Shown here: in pieces, positions 43,561-51,709 of the stretch
Position numbering within the stretch: the first letter of the stretch is position 1
Layout of the letters: each line of letters opens with the position of its first letter
NCBI GenBank assembly: GCA_963816155.1
Contig: CAWFJE010000007.1
Location: 62,001-126,000 of the forward strand
From: JAXGXJ01 sp963816155
GTDB taxonomy: Bacteria > Actinomycetota > Thermoleophilia > RBG-16-64-13
Direction of reading: 5' to 3'
DNA length: 64,000 bases
Notes under the pieces: model-generated
Databases searched by the model: none
Seen by the model: only the letters and a program-made list of their open reading frames with translations
Told to the model about the DNA's origin: nothing
Made by a program: the position numbers and the translations under genes

Positions 43561-44336
43561 GCCCTGTGCCCCTTTCCGCGACCGAGGGGCCGCTCGACAG
43601 TGAGGTCCTCGAGTCCCGTTGTCATGGTCGCGATGCCGTCGCTATCGATCAGATAGCCCTCGAAACCGGGCAACTTCTCAATGAAATGTATTCCGGCGCG
43701 GCCCATGGCGAAGGCGGCAGTGGCGTAGCGGTCGGCTTCATAGACGTTCGGTCCGATGACAGTGAGGCCGACGATATCCTCGATGGGGCCCTGCTCAGGA
43801 GAGTGCGGGTCGTAGATGTGGTCGCCTCGCACGTATGTCCCCGACGTAGCGATGCCGATGTCGCTCAGATAGAGGACCTTCACTACCTGTTGGGGGTCGA
43901 AGGGGTTTCGGATCCCCACGGCCCAGTATCCGCCTTGTTCATTCAGGCCGGCGACCTCGACGTCGCCCCCCGCGTCGATGTAGAAGTCGGACAACCCCCA
44001 TCGTCGCAACATATCGGCGGCATTGTGGATGGCCCATCCCTTGACGAGCCCCACCGGATTGAAGCTGCCGTCGCGCTGAACGTCGAAGTACCCGTTCGTC
44101 TCGACGCGGGTCTTCTCGGCGAGACGTCTGACGGTCTGCATCTCTTCGCTGTAGTCCTCCGGAGCGAGGAGGCCCTGATTGATCCGACTGGTCTCGCTCG
44201 TGGCTCGATACGGGCTGAAGGTGTCCTCGATGTGTCTGAAGTACGAGAAGACCTGCTCCAGGTGCTCGGTCGGGCAAGCCTCACCGACGATCTCGACCGC
44301 TACAGGCATGCCCATGACGATGCGCTGATCCTTCAT
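43557..44336 (-). CDS. apbE: FAD:protein FMN transferase ApbE (copy 1)
   Basis: A 259-residue ApbE flavin transferase that attaches FMN to Thr/Ser of partner proteins. It has MKDQRIVMGMPVAVEIVGEA, DAGGDVEVAG and GIRNPFDPQQVVKVLYLSDI, with GIATSGTYVRG and the Mg/FAD-binding ADRYATAAFAMG. There is no signal peptide or lipobox, so it appears to be cytoplasmic or to need a partner for export. Its stop overlaps the start of the membrane-FNR gene by four bases. It is nearly identical to the second ApbE 1,072 bases upstream. Confidence 0.9.
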   Translation of the reverse strand: MKDQRIVMGMPVAVEIVGEACPTEHLEQVFSYFRHIEDTFSPYRATSETSRINQGLLAPEDYSEEMQTVRRLAEKTRVETNGYFDVQRDGSFNPVGLVKGWAIHNAADMLRRWGLSDFYIDAGGDVEVAGLNEQGGYWAVGIRNPFDPQQVVKVLYLSDIGIATSGTYVRGDHIYDPHSPEQGPIEDIVGLTVIGPNVYEADRYATAAFAMGRAGIHFIEKLPGFEGYLIDSDGIATMTTGLEDLTVERPLGRGKGHRA

Positions 44337-44347
44337 CGGGAATACCG

Positions 44348-44632
44348 CTAGGCTTGATCGAGCGCCGATTGCAGAGATTCCCTGAACGCACGGCTGGTCA
44401 GGGTCGCTCCGGAGACCACCTGCACCTTCGCGCTCTGCGCTTGGATGGCCTCCTGTTTGAGGATGGGCGCAGCGTAGCTGTTGATTCGGTCCGACTCGCG
44501 GCGTCCGGAGGGGAGGGTCAAGAACTCGATGTCCGCGATCTGGCCTCCGCTGACGGTGACTCTCAACTGCACGGTGCCGTACATAAGTGCCGCCTTGGAG
44601 CCGGTGTACGTACCGTCGCGTACGGCTATCAC
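44348..44632 (-). CDS. FMN-binding domain protein, truncated copy 1
   Basis: A 94-residue FMN-binding domain beginning RDGTYTGSKAALMYGTVQLR and ending with the flavinylation motif VVSGATLTSRAF, where the Thr receives FMN from ApbE. The N-terminal membrane anchor found in the second copy is missing: the duplication boundary lies at about 44620, so translation probably begins at the GTG at 44632 and overlaps the stop of ApbE copy 2. Without an export signal it may be non-functional or may act in the cytoplasm. Confidence 0.75.
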   Translation of the reverse strand: MIAVRDGTYTGSKAALMYGTVQLRVTVSGGQIADIEFLTLPSGRRESDRINSYAAPILKQEAIQAQSAKVQVVSGATLTSRAFRESLQSALDQA

Positions 44633-45408
44633 GCCTTCGACCCTCCTTCTTGGCCGAGGGGGCGCTCGATGGTGTGGTCCTCGAATCCCGACGTCATGGT
44701 GGCGATGCCGTCGCTATCGATCAGATAGCCCTCGAACCCGGGCATCTCCTCTATGAAATGGATCCCGGCACGGCCCATGGCGAAGGCGGCAGTGGCGTAG
44801 CGGTCGGCTTCATAGACGTTCGGTCCGATGACAGTGAGGCCGACGATATCCTCGATGGGGCCCTGCTCGCGAGAGTGCGGGTCGTAGATGTGGTCGCCTC
44901 GCACGTATGTCCCCGACGTGGCGATGCCGATGTCGCTCAGATAGAGGACCTTCACGATCTCCTGGGGGTGGAAGGGGTTTCGGATCCCCACGGCCCAGTA
45001 TCCGCCTTCTTCATTCAGGCCGGCCACCTCGACGTCGCCCCCCGCGTCGATGTAGAAGTCGGACAACCCCCATCGTCGCAACATATCGGCGGCATTGTGG
45101 ATGGCCCATCCCTTGACGAGCCCCACCGGATTGAAGCTGCCCTCGCGCTGAACGTCGAAGTACCCGTTCGTCTCGACGCGGGTCTTCTCGGCGAGACGCC
45201 TGACGGTCTGCATCTCGTCGCTGCAGTCCTCGGGAGCGAGAAGGCCCTGATTGATCCGACTGGTTTCGCTCGTGGCTCGATAAGGGCTGAACGTGTCCTC
45301 CACGTGCCGGAAGTACGAGAAGACCTGCTCCAGGTACTCGGTCGGGTCGGCCTCACCGATGATCTCGATCGCTACAGGCATGCCCATGACGATGCGCTGA
45401 TCCTTCAT
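44629..45408 (-). CDS. apbE: FAD:protein FMN transferase ApbE (copy 2)
   Basis: Second copy of ApbE, 259 residues, with MKDQRIVMGMPVAIEIIGEA at the start and the same motifs (DAGGDVEVAG, GIATSGTYVRG, ADRYATAAFAMG). The two copies differ mainly at the ends, where the C-terminus reads HTIERPLGQEGGSKA instead of LTVERPLGRGKGHRA. I use the ATG at 45408. It flavinylates the FMN-binding protein encoded just upstream. Confidence 0.9.
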   Translation of the reverse strand: MKDQRIVMGMPVAIEIIGEADPTEYLEQVFSYFRHVEDTFSPYRATSETSRINQGLLAPEDCSDEMQTVRRLAEKTRVETNGYFDVQREGSFNPVGLVKGWAIHNAADMLRRWGLSDFYIDAGGDVEVAGLNEEGGYWAVGIRNPFHPQEIVKVLYLSDIGIATSGTYVRGDHIYDPHSREQGPIEDIVGLTVIGPNVYEADRYATAAFAMGRAGIHFIEEMPGFEGYLIDSDGIATMTSGFEDHTIERPLGQEGGSKA

Positions 45409-45419
45409 CGGAATCAGAG

Positions 45420-45962
45420 TTACGCTTGATCGAGCGCCGCTTGCAGAGACTCTCTGAACGCGCGGCTGGTCAGGGTCGCTCCGGAGACCACCTGCACCTG
45501 CGCGCTCTGCGCTTGGATGGTCTCCTGTTTGAGGATGGGTGCAGCGTAGCTGTTGATCCGGTCCGACTCGCGGCGTCCGGAGGGGAGGGTCAAGAACTCG
45601 ATGTCCGCGATCTGGCCTCTGCCGACGGTGACTCGCACTTGCACGGTGCCGTACATAAGTGCCGCCTTGGAGCCGGTGTACGTACCGTCGCGGTACAGTC
45701 CGAGGCGCCGTCGATGTGGTGGTTTGGACGCTGGGACGTCGTCGTCTGCTGCGGCGAAGACACCGCATCGTCTTCGAGGTCCTCGATCGGTGTCGCGGCG
45801 GTCTGTGTCGTGGTGGTCTGAGTCACGGTCGTCTCGGTCGAGGACGCTGCGGCGACCACATCCGCTCGCCGCAGAGGTCGGCGCCGGCACCTCGCCGCGC
45901 GAGAAGATCGCATAGAAGACGAATGCCACTACGACGATCGTCGACACTACCAGTCTCTTCAC
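45420..45962 (-). CDS. Membrane-anchored FMN-binding protein (copy 2), with out-of-frame linker
   Basis: From a GTG at 45962 (behind GGGGGAGAAGG) it encodes an N-terminal helix (RLVVSTIVVVAFVFYAIFSR), a linker of about 65 residues, and the FMN-binding domain with the flavinylation motif VVSGATLTSRAF. In the annotated frame the linker is an odd Asp/Arg/His-rich string. The overlapping frame instead reads a normal Thr-rich linker (STETTVTQTTTTQTAATP), like others in this window. Two opposite frameshifts flanking the linker would explain this. The domain would face the extracytoplasmic side and be flavinylated by ApbE. Confidence 0.75.
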   Translation of the reverse strand: MKRLVVSTIVVVAFVFYAIFSRGEVPAPTSAASGCGRRSVLDRDDRDSDHHDTDRRDTDRGPRRRCGVFAAADDDVPASKPPHRRRLGLYRDGTYTGSKAALMYGTVQVRVTVGRGQIADIEFLTLPSGRRESDRINSYAAPILKQETIQAQSAQVQVVSGATLTSRAFRESLQAALDQA

Positions 45963-46145
45963 GCCTTCTCCCCCTGAGTAGTTCGTCCGTAGAATACCTT
46001 CCCCCGTATATGGTCGGCGTAAGCGTGCTGTGGGCGGACGAGCGGCCGGGCTGCCGGCGGTGACCGGAGATCACATGCATGTGTGGGCTACGGAGGCCAG
46101 TGCATCACGGCGTCACACGATTATCTTCAGGACGTCCTCGTAACC

Positions 46146-46430
46146 TCAGTCACGCAGACCGCGGATCCTCCTGGTAAGTTCGGGCCAGCCTTCTCCCACC
46201 GACTTCCGGACGAGATGCGCGACTCCTGCGAACGCTTCGGGCGACATCGGCATCTGTCAGACGCCCGTCATGTTCTCGCGATCATCGGGACCCAGCAACA
46301 GTAACAGCCACGCGACGAACTCGGGAAAGCGGTCTTGGGGAACGGCGCACGCCTTGAGTCCCACCGCCTTCCGCGGCGCCCGCGGTCTGGCATTCGACCT
46401 AAGGGCCTCATGTACCCAAGACAGGCGCAT
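46146..46430 (-). pseudogene. Hemerythrin-like protein remnant
   Basis: In one frame I read VPQDRFPEFVAWLLLLLGPD then DRENMTGV-stop-QMPMSPEAFAGVAHL and VRKSVGEGWPELTRRIRGL. This resembles the C-terminal part of actinobacterial hemerythrin-domain proteins, where the interrupting TGA (46257-46259) stands at an expected Trp. The iron-binding N-terminal four-helix region is missing, and a second TGA ends the frame. It is a decayed fragment between the flavin operon and the GH3 gene; family identification is moderate. Confidence 0.45.
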
Positions 46431-46484
46431 GTTCAAAGCTCCCCCAGTCGTATACTTCGGTCGTCAATCTGGGAGTGGGCACTC

Positions 46485-48284
46485 ATGAAGACTGTGACGC
46501 AACAGATCGAAGCACGCGCGCGTGACCTGCTGGATCGGGCGACTCTGGCTGAGAGACTGCTTCTCCTGGCCGGGAACCAGGATCTGTACGGTGACATGCT
46601 GGGCGCGGCGTCCCCGACCGGCGACTTCGAGCCGCCGCTCTACTCGGCGGCCGCTCTTGCCCGGCTTGGACTGGGCGGGATGTACTTCGTCGATGGTCCT
46701 CGTGGCGTGGCTCGCGGCGTCTCCACGTGCTTCCCCGTGGCCATGGCCAGAGCCGCCAGCTTCGATTACGGGCTCGAGGAACGCGTCGGCGAGGCGATCG
46801 GCCGGGAGGCCCGTGCGCGGGGAGCGAACGTGTGTCTGGCTCCATGCCTCAACCTGCTCCGCCACCCGGGCTGGGGGCGCGCACAGGAGACCTACGGCGA
46901 GAACTCGGGCCACATCGGCGAGATGGGTGCGGCTTTCGTTCGTGGTCTACAACGGCACGTCATGGGCTGCGCCAAGCACTTCGCCTGCAACAGCATCGAA
47001 GAATCGCGTTTCTTGGTGGATGTTCGTATCAGTTCTGAGGTGCTGGATCGCGTCTACTTGCCTCACTTCAAGCGAGTGGTCGACGAGGGCGTCGCCGCCG
47101 TCATGTCGGCCTACAACTCAGTCAACGGGGACTGGTGCGGCCAGAACCGGCGTCTGCTCACTTCGATCCTCAAGGAGCGTTGGGGATTCGAGGGGTTTGT
47201 GGTCAGCGACTGGGTCTTTGGCATCCGTGACGGTGTCGCGGCCGTCAACGCCGGCCTCGACCTCGAGATGCCGACTCGCATCTTCATCGACGATCGGGTA
47301 GCGAAGGCGGTGGCGCGCGGCCTCGTGTCTCAAGCCCGGGTCGATGACGCGGCTCTGCGGCTGATACGCCAGCAGTTGCGGTTCGCCCAGATGGGTGACG
47401 ACGAGTACGGCCCCGCGGTCATAGGCTGCGAGGAACACCGGGCGCTGGCTCGGGAGGCAGCGCGAAAGAGCATCGTGCTGCTGCGTAACGAAGCGGTGGG
47501 GGAAGGCCTGCTCCTCCCACTCGACCCGCGGAAACTGCGCCGTTTAGCGGTCATCGGTCGCCTGGCTTGCACGTCCAGTATCGGCGATCGCGGCTCCAGC
47601 AACGTGACTCCTCCGTATGTGGTGACGCCCCTCGATGGTCTGCGCGCCGCCCTCCAAGCGCTTGGTGTGGAAGTGCTCTACGATGACGGGTCGCAGCCGG
47701 AGAGGGCGGCGGCGCTCGCCACTGCGTCCGACGCCGCCGTCGTGGTCGCCGGCTACGACCACCGCGACGAGGGCGAGTACATGGGCGAGTTCCCACCTCC
47801 CGGCTTCAGGAAGCTCCTGCCCCGCCCGCCGCTACGTCTACTGCCCAAAGCTCTCGTGGCCGCCGCACGCATGCGCCGGAGGGAGGGCGGGTTCCTCGGC
47901 GGCGGGGACCGGCGATCGCTCACACTGCACGCGGACGAGGAGGCGCTCATCCGGTCGGTTGCGGCCGCCAGCGACCAGACGGTCGTCGCGCTCGTGTGCG
48001 GTTCGGCTGTCGTAATGGAAGAGTGGCGGCACGCGGTGCAAGGCATCCTCATCCTCTGGTATCCGGGCATGGAGGGTGGTCACGCGCTCGCCGACATCAT
48101 CCTGGGCCGCGAGAAGCCGACCGGCCGCCTGCCGTTCGCCATCCCGACAAGCGCGGACCACCTGCCGTCCTTTGACCCTGATGCGTTGGTTGTCGAATAC
48201 GGCGAGCTTCACGGTCAGGCCCTACTCGATCATCTGGGAGTGCCGGCCGCCTACCCGTACGGCTTCGGGCTCACCTATGTGTGA
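46485..48284 (+). CDS. Glycoside hydrolase family 3 (beta-glucosidase-like)
   Basis: A 599-residue GH3 enzyme. The nucleophile is D242 in EGFVVSDWVFG, and KHFACNSIEESRF is the conserved KHF motif. The C-terminal (alpha/beta)6 sandwich region contains VVAGYDHRDEGEYMGEFPPP and ILWYPGMEGGHALADIILG. It releases terminal beta-linked sugars. There is no signal peptide, so it acts inside the cell. The ATG at 46485 follows GGGAG. It has no neighbouring sugar transporter. Confidence 0.85.
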   Translation: MKTVTQQIEARARDLLDRATLAERLLLLAGNQDLYGDMLGAASPTGDFEPPLYSAAALARLGLGGMYFVDGPRGVARGVSTCFPVAMARAASFDYGLEERVGEAIGREARARGANVCLAPCLNLLRHPGWGRAQETYGENSGHIGEMGAAFVRGLQRHVMGCAKHFACNSIEESRFLVDVRISSEVLDRVYLPHFKRVVDEGVAAVMSAYNSVNGDWCGQNRRLLTSILKERWGFEGFVVSDWVFGIRDGVAAVNAGLDLEMPTRIFIDDRVAKAVARGLVSQARVDDAALRLIRQQLRFAQMGDDEYGPAVIGCEEHRALAREAARKSIVLLRNEAVGEGLLLPLDPRKLRRLAVIGRLACTSSIGDRGSSNVTPPYVVTPLDGLRAALQALGVEVLYDDGSQPERAAALATASDAAVVVAGYDHRDEGEYMGEFPPPGFRKLLPRPPLRLLPKALVAAARMRRREGGFLGGGDRRSLTLHADEEALIRSVAAASDQTVVALVCGSAVVMEEWRHAVQGILILWYPGMEGGHALADIILGREKPTGRLPFAIPTSADHLPSFDPDALVVEYGELHGQALLDHLGVPAAYPYGFGLTYV

Positions 48285-48420
48285 GCCAGCTAGTGGTGCT
48301 TGCCTTCGCCCCCACCTCGACCGGAGGTGATCGCCGTGTATGGGCGGCGTCACGCCCGGTGGGTCGCCCGACCCTCCGGTTGCTATATTCACAGAGCCGA
48401 CACACAGAAAGGGCGGAGCG

Positions 48421-49041
48421 ATGCGCGTACTCATGATAAATGGCAGTCCCCACGAGAAGGGTTGCACGTACACAGCACTCTCGGAGGTCGCGGGAGAGCT
48501 CGAGCAGGCGGGTATCGAGATCGAGATGCTTCACATCGGGAGCGATCCCATCCAGGGCTGCACCGGTTGCCGTGGCTGTCTGAAGACCGGCTACTGCGTC
48601 TTCACAGATGATCTTGTGAACACCTGCGTCGATCTGGCCGCCGAAGCGGACGGCCTCGTGGTCGGTGCCCCCGTCTACTTCGCCGGGCCGGATGGGTCCA
48701 TCTGCGCGTTCCTCGACCGGATGTTCTTCGCCAAAGCAGGGAGATACGCTTACAAACCGGCGGCCGCCGTCGTGAACTGCCGGAGAGGCGGCGCCAGCGC
48801 GGCCTTCGACCGGCTGAACAAGTACTTCACCATCTCAAGCATGCCCGTGGTCCCCTCGCAGTACTGGAACGCGACGCACGGGCTGACGCCCGACGAAGTC
48901 AGGCAGGACCTCGAGGGCATGCAGGTCATGAGGACCCTGGGCCGCAACATGGCCTGGCTGCTTAAGTGCCTCGAGGTGGCGAAAGACGTTGTGCCCCGTC
49001 CTGAAGTGGAGACGAGGGCCGTGACCAACTTCATCCGCTAG
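48421..49041 (+). CDS. Iron-sulfur flavoprotein (Isf/NADPH-dependent FMN reductase family)
   Basis: A 206-residue flavodoxin-like protein. MINGSPHEKGCTYTALSEVA is the FMN-binding phosphate loop. The compact cluster motif C-x2-C-x2-C-x5-C in GCTGCRGCLKTGYCVF is that of iron-sulfur flavoproteins, which transfer electrons from ferredoxin to O2, CO2 or other acceptors. The ATG at 48421 follows GGGCGGAGCG. Its 3' end touches the PEPCK-like gene on the opposite strand, and a second protein of this type lies on the other side of that gene. Confidence 0.85.
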   Translation: MRVLMINGSPHEKGCTYTALSEVAGELEQAGIEIEMLHIGSDPIQGCTGCRGCLKTGYCVFTDDLVNTCVDLAAEADGLVVGAPVYFAGPDGSICAFLDRMFFAKAGRYAYKPAAAVVNCRRGGASAAFDRLNKYFTISSMPVVPSQYWNATHGLTPDEVRQDLEGMQVMRTLGRNMAWLLKCLEVAKDVVPRPEVETRAVTNFIR

Positions 49042-50929
49042 GGCGCCACCCTCGGGTCGTCCAAGCTGGGCAGTAGGTCTGAATAGTCATCCACGCTGCC
49101 ACCTTCCACGCAGCACTCGATGATCTCCCTACCCTTGGCGGCAAGCGAGGCCACGTGAAAGCCGCGAAGGTGCTCGAGGAAGAAGTCTCGGAGCTGTGCA
49201 GATCCCATATCAAAGGCCTCCGCTCCCACCTCAGGCTGCGTGTCGACCTGCAAGAACCAAGGGGCGACGGGAACGCCCTCGATCCTCATGTTGGTCAGGC
49301 TGAATCCGAGGAGCGGGCATCGCGAAGGAGTGAGTTGACCTGGGCGGAAGCGGGCGTTGCCTCTCCTGGCGAGGTAGTCGCGGGCCAGCCACTGAGGCAT
49401 GAAGCCTGTCTGCCAAGCGCCGACATGCTGGTTGGGCACCAAGATGTGGCGGGTGCGGTCCGCCCTCTCGAACTGATCGAGCAGTAGGTTGGCCTGCTCC
49501 ACCATGTTCTCGGTCGCGAACGGCCAATAGCTGCCGACTCCCTCGCTGGCCATGCCCTCTTCATCGACGATGCTGGGGTTGGCGTGACCACGGGGCGCGA
49601 CCAGCCGCCATAGCCAGGCCAGAGCCGGAGGCAGTACGTGGAAGAGCCCAAGGATCCCATATGACGGGTGCTCCCTCGTGCAAGGAGGGGTTCTCAGGCC
49701 GATGCTGCGGATATCCACAGCGACCGGCTCGTTGACCACGTTGGGGATGATGCGCCTAGGGATGATGACCCGCGGATTGGGGCAGGGCTTGCCCGGAGCA
49801 TCCAGCGTGTGTTCCCAGATCAGCGCCCGGCTGCGGGGGACCGCATCGATGTTCAGGAACAGGAGAGGCTCGGGAGGATCAGTGGCCAACTTCTCCAGAT
49901 CCGGGTCCGTGCCATAGCTGCGGATGTGATCCACGCGTACGAACCAGGCGTCTTCAGCGTCAACGATCCTCAGTTTGCCGTCCTCTCGCTGGAGAGCGGG
50001 GTGACACAGGGCCATGTCGTCACAGACAGGCTGGAGTTCACAGGTCCTGGGGATCTCGAGAAAGCGCTCCTCGCCGGTGACGAGGTTCCTCCCCTTGAGG
50101 AGGCGACCATCGGGGAGGCGGTGGGGCTGCTCGAGCATCTCGCTCTTGCCGCTGCCACTCGCGCCCTCGTGCATGAAGGTAATCACGTTGTCGTAGGGAG
50201 TGATGACCTTCACGGCCGAGCAATGAGCCGCCACCCATCCCTCCTTGGCTCCCTTGCGGATCAGGGTCCCGTAGACGCCCTTCTTCGCGCTGGGACCGGG
50301 GTAAAGGTTGTAGGAGAAGATCTCGTGTCGTCCCGGGAGCCTGTTGTGTACCACCACCTGCTTTCCGCCGAAATGCGTGTGGCGGAAGGGGGGAGCGACG
50401 AGCACGAACACCGTTGGCTTGAAGCCGTCCGTGAGGCTTGCGAGAGGGATGATCCCCTGGAGCATGGCGAGGCCAAGCCCGAAGAAGGCTGCGTTGGCCG
50501 GTACCACGGCCATCGCGTTCGCGCCCAAGTCGCCGAAGCCGGTACGAAAGCAGAAGGCGGCCAACTCCTGGGCACCGAGCCAGTCCAGCGTGCTCTTCCG
50601 AACGGCCGCGAAGTCCTGGCCGAAGCGCTCTTCGTATCGCGGCTTGTCCGTCGGACCTCCGTCGCCGATGTACAGACAGTCGGGGTCCCGTCTTCTCATG
50701 TTGGGTTCGGGATAGTTCACGGAGATCCCGTTCGGACCCGGGTCACGGTGGCCTCGCAGACCGTCGTTCCGTCGGGCAGGGGATAGCTGACTTCCATGAA
50801 GTCGATGTCGGAGGCACCCGTAGCCAGGGCGAATAGTCCGTCAACGTCGTCCGCCAAGTGCAGGGCAGGCGCAGCCGCAAGGGTCAGGGCCAGGTCTTTG
50901 GGCAGATGTAGGCTGTCGAGTGCGCTCAT
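49038..50929 (-). pseudogene. PEPCK-like P-loop protein (DUF4914-type), one frameshift
   Basis: Two adjoining frames give a protein of about 630 residues. The N-terminal 70 residues (MSALDSLHLPKDLALTLAAA, ending FMEVSYPLPDGTTVCEATVTR) run into the second frame (VNYPEPNMRRRDPDCLYIGD) if one base is restored at about 50730, giving the expected VRNGISVNYPEP. The centre carries a P-loop FMHEGASGSGKSEMLEQPHR as in PEP carboxykinase-like kinases, and downstream VRVDHIRSYGTD. The family is known to me only as DUF4914; no reaction is established. Alternatively two coupled genes overlap by ATGA, but family length argues against it. Confidence 0.7.
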
Positions 50930-51033
50930 GGTGTCCGGTATTGTACTCTGTAGTGCTTCTTGCCTGGGCCTTCTCGTCGCCGCAGAGCCTACGGGGTAGC
51001 ATGCCTGTGTCTCGACTACCAGGAAGTGGAGCC

Positions 51034-51681
51034 ATGATGAACGTGATTGCCGTCAACGGAGGTCCGCGGAAGGATTGGAGCACCCACAACCTGCTCAAGA
51101 GCGCCCTCGAGGGCGCCGAGAGCGTGGGGGCGCGGACGACTTTGGTCCATCTCTACGACCTCACCTACAAAGGGTGTACGAGTTGCTTTTCATGCAAGAG
51201 GAAGGGCAACACCTGCGAGGGCCTCTGCGCCATGCGCGACGATCTGCGCGAGGTGCTGGCGCAGGTGCTGGAGAGCGACGTCCTTCTCCTCGGCTCGCCC
51301 ATCTACTTCGGTGAAGTCACGGGAGAGACGCGTTCGTTCCAGGAGCGCCTGCTCTTTCCCAGCGCCTCCTACGACGAGTTTGGCAAGTCGACCTTCGGGC
51401 GCCACGTGTCGTGCGGCCTCATATTCACCATGAACTGCCCAGAGGAGTTCCTTGAGACCTTCCACTACGACATCCTGTTCGAGAATCATACGCGCACGAT
51501 GGGGATCCTCAAGGGCGCGACCGAACTCCTGACCTCGCACGAGAACTACCAGTTCGCAGACTACTCAGCCATGAACGCGGCCGTGTTCGACGCGGAAGCC
51601 AGGGTCAGGAGGCGCGCCGAAGTCTTTCCCATCGACTGCCGGAAGGCGTTCGAGATGGGTGCCCGGCTGGCCGGCAGCTAG
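51034..51681 (+). CDS. Iron-sulfur flavoprotein-like NAD(P)H reductase
   Basis: A 215-residue flavodoxin-fold protein with MNVIAVNGGPRKDWSTHNLL as phosphate loop and the cysteine motif C-x2-C-x2-C-x6-C in GCTSCFSCKRKGNTCEG, similar to Isf proteins but with extra cysteines (C.GLC). The FMN-ring site is LLLGSPIYFGEVTGETRSF. The ATG at 51034 follows AGGAAGTGGAG; a second ATG follows directly. It is divergent from the PEPCK-like gene and may share its role. Confidence 0.8.
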   Translation: MMNVIAVNGGPRKDWSTHNLLKSALEGAESVGARTTLVHLYDLTYKGCTSCFSCKRKGNTCEGLCAMRDDLREVLAQVLESDVLLLGSPIYFGEVTGETRSFQERLLFPSASYDEFGKSTFGRHVSCGLIFTMNCPEEFLETFHYDILFENHTRTMGILKGATELLTSHENYQFADYSAMNAAVFDAEARVRRRAEVFPIDCRKAFEMGARLAGS

Positions 51682-51709
51682 GAGTCGTCCGCACGGATTG
51701 GGCCGGCGG

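Larger units (their letters stand above)
43570..45692. repeat. Tandem duplication, 1,072-bp period (ApbE + FMN-binding domain)
   Basis: Two direct copies, about 43570-44620 and 44642-45692, are nearly identical by eye and every matching landmark is displaced by 1,072 bases (ApbE starts 44336/45408, FMN-domain stops 44348/45420, end of homology 44620/45692). Copy 1 has lost the membrane-anchor end of the FMN-binding gene, which marks the breakpoint. Confidence 0.85.
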
